From the NCBI GenBank assembly GCA_013399115.1, contig VXAA01006090.1:591291-655290 (forward strand): a stretch of DNA of 64,000 nt, read 5' to 3'. The notes below the pieces were generated by a model. That model did not search any database, was not told the origin of the DNA, and saw only the letters and a list, made by a program, of their open reading frames with translations. The translations under genes were made by a program, and so were the position numbers. Position 1 is the first letter of the stretch; every line of letters starts with the position of its first letter. Of the stretch, positions 28,001-64,000 are shown one piece after another. The stretch is from Anseranas semipalmata. Lineage: Eukaryota; Chordata; Aves; Anseriformes; Anseranatidae.

Positions 28001-28676
28001 GAGGAGGGTAGCCTTGCGCTGAAGGATATGTTATCTGAGGTTACCCAAAGCCTGGTGGCAGGGTGGGTTATCGTGCGTGGTTCTCTCCGTGCCAAGAACA
28101 GTGAAATGGCCAAGTTAGGTTCAGATCTCACAGGGAAGTTCTGTGCAGCTCTCAGAGGATCTTACCAGAACAATCCAATCTCTCCCTCTGTGTCTGAGCT
28201 TTTTATGAAGCCTAAGAGACATAAAAATGTTAAAATTATGGGGAAAAAAAGTTTTATATTCTGTTAGTTTAACTTTTTTTTTTTTTAGTTGCCTAATATT
28301 TTCTGTGTTATTTTCACTATTCTATTTTAAATCTGGTTATCCTCCTACAAGTGATATGCTCTTACCATATTGCCTGCATTTAGAGTCAGTCTTTAATTTT
28401 ACTAAGAAAAAGAAGTTTGAACTAAGATCAGATCTGCAGGGCCAGAAGTAAGTAGGTAAGGTGAAATTCTGTAGTTATCTGACCTTGTCTTATGCACTGA
28501 AGTTTGTGATGCCAGATAGTATCTCAGACAAATTCATGCTATTGTTGTCCAACTGAGATACGGTGGGTGGAGGGAATGGACCTTAAACTTAAAATACCAG
28601 GTGAGCTTACACTCCCAGCAGAAGAAAAAAAAAAGTATGAATTTACATTTAAATTAACCAAGATATTGATAAAAGC

Positions 28677-28706
28677 TATATATATAGCGCATATATATAT
28701 ATATAT
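28677..28706 (+). repeat. (TA)n microsatellite
   Basis: Two TATATA blocks are separated by gcgc, the second about nine AT units long. It is intronic. Confidence 0.85.
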
Positions 28707-29649
28707 GAACAGGGATTAATATAGGTAACTGAAATCCAAACTTCCAAAGTTATTTTTACACATTTTTATCGGGAAATAACTGACTTAGCATGCACTTACT
28801 TGCTAATATGTATATGAATGACTTTACTGAGTGAAATGTATGTGAAATTAACTCTTAGGTCCATTGAAATAACAGAATCTTACTGTGATTAAAACCACAG
28901 TGGATATCAGTTATTAAATGACTGGAATTTTCTATTTTCTATATGCAAGTTAGAAAGCTATTTTGTATTTGAGTTTTTATGCATATAATATAAAATAAAA
29001 TAATTTCCTTAAATGTGGAATACTATCTCTGAGGTGTCATTTCTGTATATTCCGTAGCATTTAGTTTTGCTACCCAGAAATAGAAAATGGGCTATATTTA
29101 GCTTTACAGATGTATCAACTGCTGGTATCTCATTTTCTCCTATATGAAGGAATAAATAAATTTACCTCAGTATTTTGACTAACTAGATCAAGTCATGCTG
29201 CTTTAGTACTGTTTCTTACCAACACCGGAGCCACATGTCAGAACTCCTGTGATAAAGCCAGTGTCTGATGCTCCACTGTGACCACAACGAGGGAGGCAGT
29301 AGGTAGCCAAAGCGGAACTGCTAAGCATGCCCACATAAGAATGTCACACTTAGGTAACAGAGTGTCCCTCAGGTCAGCCTACGATAAGAGCGAAGTCAAA
29401 CAAGGCTGAATCCTTGATGTTTTGTGTTTTAAGTATCTGAAAATTGTTCACGACCAGCCTCGACCTACAAGACCTCAAATGATCATATGAGCAAGGCAAT
29501 AAATTGGTGGTAACTTGCCCGGGGGCCCATGTCGTAGTTGTGATGTTGTGAAAGTTACATCTAGTGGTAGCCTGTCCACGCAGAGCTGCTTACTTGCTTA
29601 GGCTTCACAGATGGGACCATTTTATATTTAATTGCACCGAAGGGGAACT

Positions 29650-30097
29650 ATGGTGGCTGGATGGGCATGGCTGAAGGGCTCGGCATCGTGTCAGTGCAGT
29701 CAAGTGGAGCCGCATGGGAATACCACGGCATCAGGAGAGCTGGGGAAACGCTTGATTTCCAAAACTCCACACCTGAGCAGGATTCTGGCAGTGCCAACAG
29801 TTTGTAGCCCTGCGTTGTTTGCCAAGCATCCAGACAGTGGCATCCTGTCATGGGACAGACTGATTGACCTTCCTGACAGAAATCAGAAATGGAATGTTGT
29901 GGGCATAGCGGAAAACCATTTGTGTAGGAAAAGACACTCCAAAAATGATGATATCCAGAGGAATGGACAGCAGCTTTCACAATGTCGACATGCTTCAGCT
30001 TGGACTAGCACAATTTTACAGCCAGGCCATATAAAAGCAAACTTTCAAGTCCTGTCAGGTTCCCAGGAATATCAAAAAGAAGAAAAAAGATGTAAAG
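29650..30097 (+). CDS. THRB: THRB alternative 5' exon encoding a TR-beta-1-like A/B domain (candidate)
   Basis: An open frame from ATG 29650 runs into a GTAACT donor at 30098, in phase 1 as in the other two first exons. Its last roughly 90 codons align with the mammalian TR-beta-1 N-terminus as I remember it. Examples are SWDRLIDLPDRNQKWNVVG against AWDKPKHCPDREHDWKLVG, a shared WTS block, and a C-terminal QKEEKRCKG against QTEEKKCKG. The alignment needs only about one single-residue gap. Similarity is clear but far weaker than in the beta-2 exon, so the domain evolves quickly or is under weak constraint. The first 50 or so codons show no similarity I recognise. An in-frame stop at 29629 precedes them, and no other in-frame ATG exists. 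The true 5' end may be an acceptor inside this interval (AG at 29790-29791 or 29799-29800, both in phase) or CAG at 29609-29610. Transcription is not proven. Confidence 0.6.
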
Positions 30098-31538
30098 GTA
30101 ACTGGCATTATTACGCAGAATACAGCAAACAGTGTATTAAAAGAAAAAAAAAAAGGCTGTCATATTTGTGTTTATGGTCAGGGGTTTGGCCATTAGTAAA
30201 AGCACTATTATGTGGGGGATGTTTTCTTGTTACTATTTTATTTTATTTTATTTTGCAGCACAGATAATTGTGATTTTTAGTATTCCTCTTTATATGATTT
30301 AGTAGCTTTGTGAAGAGCCCTGATGACAATGTGATGAGTACTTACTGGGCTTTTATCTGTGATATCTAACATAAAATCATTTCATTCCTAAAGCCCTTTA
30401 AATACTTATTTCTCTCTCTCTGTTTATGGTCCCAATAAGCTGATCAAAAATCTATTTTGAACCTGGACTTTTTAAATAAAGCATTTCCTTGATACACTAA
30501 AAATGCAAAGACAAAGTAAAGCACTCATTTACTGCTTTCAGGGTGTTCACCTCTCACCTGTGACTATGTTGTTTGCCTTTTCTTCTTTCTTATTATTAAC
30601 CGTCCTCCAAAGCTTCAGTAAGTGCACATTAAGAACTCAGATAAATGGAACTTTTTGTTCTGAATGTTCTTTGTCTCAGTAGTCAGAAGAATTGACCATT
30701 TTCTTTCAGGTAGCTTTTTTTTTGCCCATATCAGAGCAGCATTGAAGGAATTCCTTTTAAAAATCACAGTTGTTTAGGTATTAGCACAAATTTAGTGCTT
30801 AAATTATTTTTTGTTCCTTTTTAAATGGGAATAAATAGTTCTTTGTTGTTCTTTGCTTCTCAAAAATAATTACTGTGTATTGGGAAGGAGAGAGGGAGGG
30901 ACTACAAGTTGTTTTCTTTTATTTAAGCCTTGCGTCACTCCAGGAAGAAAGATTACAGTGTCAGGAAGGATATCACCTCACGAAAAAGTTAAACTGGTCT
31001 AAGTACCTGATTTCTTTAGATTTAGTTGCTCTTTACCTCAGAATGCCTCCTTGCTAACAGATGTCAGGTGTTGATCGCTTTAACGTCTTACTGGGGGCTG
31101 TCAGGAGGCTGCCAGGCCCAGACAGTCCCACCCGAGAGCCTGTTAATTACGTTGTGTTGAGCTACATTGGCTACCTTTCTGCTCGGTTGTATTTTTGAAC
31201 AAATGGAACTTTTTACCTTAAAGTTTTCACGTGGAGTTGGGGGAGGGAATGACTCAGAAAAGTACACGTTTCAAGTGTTGGCAGTTACTTTCTCAAGAGA
31301 TAAGCTGCCTAATTAAGTGGTGTCTGCTGACTGGGTCTCCAATTAGGAGATACGGGGAGACTTAACAAATTGGGTTGTCTGGGTCACAGTCTTAGCAATA
31401 TTTATTCAGGGACTGTCTTAAAAGTTGTCAAACACTGTTCAAGAACTTTGTTAGCCAGTTTGTTGGCAAACCTCTCTAGCAGCAAATTCTGAAAAGACCA
31501 TATACTACCTTCATAGGTCATGAAGAGCGCAAGGAGAT

Positions 31539-31586
31539 TCTATTCTGTTCTCTATTCTGTTCTCTATTCTGTTCTCTATTCTGTTC
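31539..31586 (+). repeat. Perfect 12-bp tandem repeat, 4 copies
   Basis: The unit TCTATTCTGTTC is repeated four times without a mismatch. It lies in the intron between the beta-1-like and beta-2 exons. Confidence 0.95.
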
Positions 31587-34500
31587 ATTGTGCAAGAAAA
31601 AGCAAGAACGAACCCTGGAGGACTCTTGGTCATGAGTGATCAAGCTCCATTCTCTTTTAGCCAAATATATTCAGGATGTCAAATATTTTAAGGGAGAACT
31701 GGATTTGTAATGAATCTGAACATTTAAATATAAACTATGACATTCTTTGTTATCCAAACAGACTAATGAGTGTGAAGTGTTTCAATGAAAGGCACATCAC
31801 ACTGGCATTTTATGAGTCACATACAAATTTAGTGGCGTGTCATAACCAAGGTACAGCAGGTTTTGTGAGAGAAGCAGTTTTAGAGAAGGAACTAACTGAC
31901 ACATGCTGAGAAAAGAGACGTACTATTGTGTAAATAAGCTCTTCCTCAGGTTTAAACCAGAGGTAGCTAGTTTGAAGCTTGCTGTATCTGTTGCGAACCC
32001 AAAGAAATAATTTTATTCTGGAAAGTTTTAGCTCTTTTTCCCTCAACCATATCATGTGACATTACAAATATAATGCAGACAAAGTGACAATTTTAGTGTC
32101 TTTGATTCCATTGAGACATACTCTATGAACTATCAAATGCCTTTGTAACTTTACAGCAATAAAATTCTACATACTTTATGATAGAGTCAGAAGTAGATTT
32201 TTCAAAATAAGATAAATATAGAGGTAATTTTGTGTTCTTGTGAGTGCTCAGTATTATTTTGGATTCTGATGTTTGAGTGTTTCTTTCTTAGCTTGTAACA
32301 CTATCCATGAGGGTCAGAACTGATGTTAAGCAGATATCTAGATTCCTCAAACAGTAAGTTTGCGCCATCATATTTTTAAAACATCATTTTGGGTCTCCTC
32401 TGATCACAGGGCATAAAGTGAATGAATGAGGTAGTACAAATATATACATTAAAGAGAGGTTGTAATTCACATGGGCATGGAGATAGCTGTATTTGACGAT
32501 TGATGTTGTGTTGCAAAAGCCACATTAGTACTGCTCAAAAGTTGTTTTCAGTATATTGTCTTCATGATATGCAGAGATACAGGCTGTCTGGGATGCATTC
32601 CATATTACATGGCATGAGTCCTGAAAGTGCAGATTTGTGTTCCTCTTGAAGAACAGCGATCTAGTAATCTTTTTCCCCGTATCCTTCATTAGAAGTAGCT
32701 GAGAGAATGCAGGCAAAGAGAAAAACTGTAAATAGGAAATATAAGTTATGTTGTAACATGTAAAAATGTGTGTTAAAAACTAGGTGCTGATAATGAGTGT
32801 AGACAGCAGAATTTAGAAAGGTATGGTTAATCCTTGCAACCACATATTCAAATGTGCAAAGCTGTTTTTGACTAAATAGTGTATTTTTTTCTGTCTGTAT
32901 GCATACATGTAAACAGAATGAACGTAAGATCCTTCCATTTGGTCCTTCAGGAACTGCACTCTGCCCTGAATAATTTGAACGCTCTGCAAGACTTCCCACA
33001 TATGCTGAATCTTTTGGAAGTGGAGCATAGCAGCCTTACCTGCAGCCTTGAGGTAGCCAGTGCTATTGACCAGGGGTGCACCATTTAGAAGCAGTCAGGA
33101 AAACGCAACTCTCGTGAGTAATGTGCCACCTGCACAATCACGAAGGTAGCAGAGGTACACAGCCAGGGTGGATTACGTTGAATAATACTATTTTGGGGTG
33201 TTTCGGGGATCTTGGCTGTTTGGAGTATTCCGCTGGGAGGATCATCCACAGGAATACTGTCTTTACTGAAAACTTCTGCGGGTTCGTTTTGTTATTTTGC
33301 TATTTTGGTAACTGAGTTAAATCACAAGAGAAGTGCAGCTTAGTGGGACGTTTGATTGTTCATAATTAGAAGTTTTAGTCAGAGAATTTAAAACATGAGT
33401 CTGTGAAGCTCTGTGTGGTGTACTGTAAGGCAGTCTCCCGGCAGAAACCTCGTTTCAGGCATTCTTGGTTGGGCTGTAGTAATGTCGCTGACTGCTCTGC
33501 GCTTATTTCTGATTTACAGCAGGATGAGTATTTTAATATGTTTGGGGCGTGCAAGACTCATGTATAGCAAGAAATTTCTACTTTTTTAATACAATGAACT
33601 GACACCTCAGACTGTGAAGGATTGAAACTTTGGCTCTTCTGCCACAATGTCAAAATTTCTGTTATCATTGGCCTGTCTGCCCACAGCTGAGGTTTTATTC
33701 CACTAATGATTAGTTTCCATGTGTTAGCATAAGCGGACACTTATGAACTGAGGAAATTCCAAATGTGATACTACATTGCTGAAAGCAGTGAAAGCTCAGC
33801 ATGACATGATTTGAAGACTAATATTCAAATCAGAATACAAGATGAAGAAGAGTTGTGAATATTGTTTTCTCCTCTGCTTTCAGACTTTTGATAAAGATCC
33901 ATCTGACTGTCTTTTATGAGATGATTTAATTCAAAGTAATACATGAAAGGGGCCTGCAGGATTGGACCCTACGAGATTCAAAGGAAAATAATTTAGGAAT
34001 ATTTCGGTTTTAATAGTGATGTTAAATCTTTGCAGTCTTTTTGAACTGATTTGTTTCCAAGGGAACAGCAATCTGCAGTGCTATAAACCTCTTTAATGTT
34101 AGCACATTACAGGTAAGGAAACCTCATTCCCTGGCAGTGTTTATCATTCTTTTTTTTTTGTCAGAAAAGGCTCTCATCCCCTTTGCTTTTTCTCCTCATT
34201 CTTTGCAGTTTCTTGTAATTTAATTCCCTTGCAATAATACAGTAATTCTGTGAAAAGTAACACACATGACACATTTCAAAGTATTATTGACATAGCAATA
34301 GAAAACAAATAATGTTTGAGGAATTGATCTTGGAATAGAAAGAAATTCATAGACTGTGCCACATCACGATACCATATACTCAGGTTTCATCCTGGCTGGG
34401 ATGGCTCCATCTACATATGGTTTCAATTCTGTTTAGTTTTTGAATAACAAACCTAAGTCAAAGTGGGGGGGTAGAACAAGAGAAGAGAAAATTTTGCCTC

Positions 34501-36331
34501 ATCTGGCAGAACAAATCCACAAGGGAAGAAATTCCCACTGAGAATTTGAAGTTCAGTTCTCAAAAGCTTTTTTGGATGGTGCAAAAATATCTAGGTATTC
34601 TGCTCTGCTAACCTGTAAAATACAGCCTCACCTTTGTACAAGCTGTGACATAAAATCCTGCTAGCTTTAAAGGCGATTGTTTTGTGGTAAATGAACAGCC
34701 CGCATATTGCACTTGTGGAATGTTTTCTTTCTGGGGAGCGTGGAGAAGTAGGCTTGGCAGGTTGTATGTATTACATCTGTATGTACTACGGAATTACCAC
34801 CTGGTCACATAAATGGGTATGGTTCTGGGGTTTCTGCGTAAACAACAGTTGCAAAGTTTCTTGGGAAACATGGGCGTGTTTTTTAGGAGGTGCTGCACAT
34901 CCATTCTAGAAAAATTGTGTCTTGCCTAAGACATGCTTTTTATAACAGACAAAATCACTGTTGATAAAATCTGCACCATGGACTTGAGCTAAAACGAAAA
35001 TTGACTTTTAATGTGTGCTTTTTCACACTGTATTTCACAATGCTATTTGTTGAGTTAGGTCTTTGTTAAAAAAAGTACGGAAAATGAAGGTTCATTTGTG
35101 TTTTACTTCTGAGATTCAGTAACTATTAATGCTTTTAATGAAGTAGATTGTTATTTTAAATGATAAGAGTTTTATCAGAATAAGCTAATTTTGGAATTAA
35201 CCTCATTAGAAGTTAGACTTCAGTAGAATTGATCTCGATAGACTCCATTTTGACTTACCAAATGTAGTACTATTTTGTAGGCAAGTTCATAAAAAATGTG
35301 TTAAAGATGCTTCTTTTATAGTCAGGAAAACAAAATAAAAATATTCCAAGCATGAACTATAACTTCTCTGATCCTCAGAAGCACTTATTCTGAATTCTGT
35401 TAGCTTGCATGTTAGATATGAACTGGCAATGGGATTTTACTTAGCTAGGTTAGTTGGTTATGTGGAAGGGAGAATGTTTGTGGGCTCTTCACGTTAGTCT
35501 GAAACATCTAACAGCACCAGATAAGAAATATGTACCTGTCATGCCCAGTTCTTACATATTTAACAGAACTGTTGAGGACCATTTAGGTGTGCGTTCATCA
35601 AGGTTGTTAGATGTCCTTAAGGTCCTAGATGAAAAGAGGCCAACCTGTAAGGTAATTTTGGCAATCTTGTAGATTGTTTAAAACAAGTGCAATAGCAAAG
35701 CCAAGACCTCATTATCAAATCAGTAATTCTGCTTCCTGATAATAAAAACGGACATTAAAGAGGAATACTATCTTGCTACTGACTTCACGAGTTTTACCAT
35801 ATTTTAGCTGTGCAGTGAAGAAAACATATTTTGCCTAGTAAAAAACAAATGGCAGCTAGTATAAGCTAAAAATAAAGTCATTTCTTTTGGATAAAAAAGA
35901 ATGTCTGATTAAACAAGATATTAACTGTATTGATGGTTGGGGTGCGCTAAGCAATTACAAGATCGCATAGTATTTATTGTAGTGGCATTAAAATGTTCAG
36001 AGCTCATAGGTGAGCCAAAACAAGCAAAAAACTCTCCCTACTCAGTCTGTTGTCACAAAGATGCATTTCTGAAAGTACTTTGTTACCGAAACGTAAAAGG
36101 TAACAAAAGAAAATAGCAAAACAATTAGCTTATTGATAATATTTAAGCAGTGGTCTTTTTGCTGATTAACTTGCATTATTTTGAAGTTTCCCACCTGTTG
36201 AACTGAAGAGAAATTACCTCCCCAAATCACTGAAGTTTAAAAAAGCTGCTTTCCCATAACTGCATTACCAGGCGATAGGTGGGATTGTATGTGTGTGGAA
36301 GGCTGGGGAGATTCATGCACGTAATTCTGTA

Positions 36332-36470
36332 AAACAAAATCAATAAAGCTGATGACAGATTAAGTTGCTAAATTTTGTAAAACTAGACTACTGTTTGGGT
36401 CATCAACACAGCGCTATTGGATTTTCTGTGGTTTAATGCTGAAAAACAGGATTATTGATTTTAGGATTTT
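36332..36470 (+). promoter_or_regulatory. Candidate cone/retina element: paired Onecut and OTX/CRX motifs upstream of TR-beta-2
   Basis: Two motif pairs lie about 0.35-0.5 kb upstream of the TATA box. Pair one is AAAATCAATAAA (36336-36347, Onecut) with AGATTAAG (36357-36364, reverse complement CTTAATCT, OTX/CRX type). Pair two is GGATTA (36449-36454, OTX/CRX consensus) overlapping TTATTGATTTTA (36452-36463, Onecut). OTX2 with ONECUT1 is reported to drive THRB expression in cone and horizontal-cell precursors of the chick retina. I cannot confirm that this is the published element. Confidence 0.45.
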
Positions 36471-36798
36471 CAGCGTATGCCCTCTGGGAGTTCTTAAGCA
36501 GTCTTTATAATGCTTCACACTTAAGTTGACAACTACAGTGACATAACTGTGTCCTTGCCTTAGTAATCATTTTCTAATCATATTGGGAAAGGCTGGAAAC
36601 GGTTCATAAAATGATTATTCCAGACAAACAGTGGAGCAGGAGGCTTGTCGGGACGTCGCTTCTTTGTCTGGCGCTCGTTGCTACCTGTCTGCCATCTTCC
36701 CTTGGAATTAACTTACAGTCACAGATTAAGACCTTTGACTGTCATAAATCTGCTTCCCAATATGTTTGACTGGCAGGGGAGTTCACAAGCCATCCCGG

Positions 36799-36806
36799 TA
36801 TAAATA
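36799..36806 (+). promoter_or_regulatory. THRB: TATA box of the TR-beta-2 promoter
   Basis: TATAAATA, a consensus TATA box, stands 162 bp before the TR-beta-2 ATG. By normal spacing, transcription would start near 36828-36832, giving a 5' UTR of about 140 nt with no intron needed. The start site itself is inferred. Confidence 0.7.
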
Positions 36807-36916
36807 GGATTTTAGCACATCAGGTGCCGCTCCAAAGTAAAACGGGCTGTTTTGCAGTCGACTTTGTTGGTGTTGTATATTCAGTGCTCCTTTCCCGTTC
36901 CATGTGTATGCATGCC

Positions 36917-36936
36917 TGTGTGTGTGTGTGTGTGTG
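36917..36936 (+). repeat. (TG)10 microsatellite in the predicted TR-beta-2 5' UTR
   Basis: Ten perfect TG units lie between the predicted start site and the TR-beta-2 ATG. Two short upstream ORFs read through the tract (36902-36946 and 36912-36941), so changes in repeat number would change their frames or stops. Confidence 0.95.
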
Positions 36937-36967
36937 CGTAAAGTAGAGGCTGAGATAGGGTAACAAA

Positions 36968-64000
<27,033 letters not shown>

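Larger units (their letters stand above)
16855..29610 (+). other. THRB: Intron between the Met-Ser-Gly exon and the TR-beta-1-like exon
   Basis: 12.8 kb of mostly AT-rich intron. It holds an ancient CR1 relic (23335-23490), the polypurine tract (24896-25014), a small CpG-bearing GC-rich patch (25800-26040) and the TA microsatellite. No coding exon was recognised. Open frames here are short and lack similarity. Confidence 0.7.
30098..36798 (+). other. THRB: Intron between the TR-beta-1-like exon and the TR-beta-2 promoter
   Basis: 6.7 kb without a recognised exon. It contains a homeodomain, AP-1 and NKX2 motif cluster near 31100-31390, the 12-bp tandem repeat at 31539, and the Onecut/OTX motif pairs near 36330-36470. 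Confidence 0.7.

Noticed and set aside
29611..29631. ATG at 29611 as the start of the beta-1-like protein
   Set aside because: The frame hits TAA at 29629-29631 after six codons, so it can only be a short upstream ORF.

Overview
The window is a piece of a bird genome. It is AT-rich, intron-dominated DNA, with chicken-repeat-1 (CR1) LINE fragments carrying the avian 8-bp 3' repeat, one CpG island next to an assembly gap, and a conserved multi-exon nuclear receptor gene on the + strand. The gene is THRB, thyroid hormone receptor beta. Every coding exon from the alternative 5' exons through most of the ligand-binding domain can be placed to the base. The window ends 18 nt into the next coding exon, so the receptor's C-terminus is missing. 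The species cannot be fixed from the sequence alone.

Layout. 1-14,878: no recognisable gene, either upstream flank or 5' intron. 14,879-14,902: a run of Ns. 14,903-15,330: a CpG island with a CTCF-like site, an Sp1 box and a YY1-like site, the likely promoter of the short receptor form. 16,790-16,854: a 65-bp exon carrying a five-codon upstream ORF and the ATG for Met-Ser-Gly, the start of the known avian TR-beta-0. 29,650-30,097: an open exon that clearly resembles the N-terminal A/B domain of mammalian TR-beta-1. 36,799: TATA box, then the TR-beta-2 first coding exon at 36,968-37,295. All three alternative exons end in phase 1 with a G before a GT donor, so each joins in frame to the common exon at 47,263. 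The common exons are 47,263-47,363 and 51,550-51,697 (DNA-binding domain), 54,402-54,607 (hinge and start of LBD), 57,728-57,874 and 62,239-62,497 (LBD), and 63,983-64,000+ (LBD, cut by the window end). Their sizes (101, 148, 206, 147 and 259 bp) agree with the vertebrate THRB exon pattern as I remember it.

How it works together. One locus uses several promoters and first exons to put different N-terminal activation domains on the same DNA- and hormone-binding core. The TR-beta-2 exon has its own TATA promoter, a (TG)10 tract inside short upstream ORFs, and two Onecut-plus-OTX motif pairs about 0.35-0.5 kb upstream of the TATA box. Those motifs fit the known cone-photoreceptor use of TR-beta-2.

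The most notable observation is the TR-beta-1-like A/B exon. The classical avian receptor forms are beta-0 and beta-2, yet this genome keeps a roughly 90-residue open homologue of the mammalian beta-1 N-terminus with an in-phase splice donor. Everything else is intron or flank with CR1 relics, simple repeats and a few candidate regulatory clusters.
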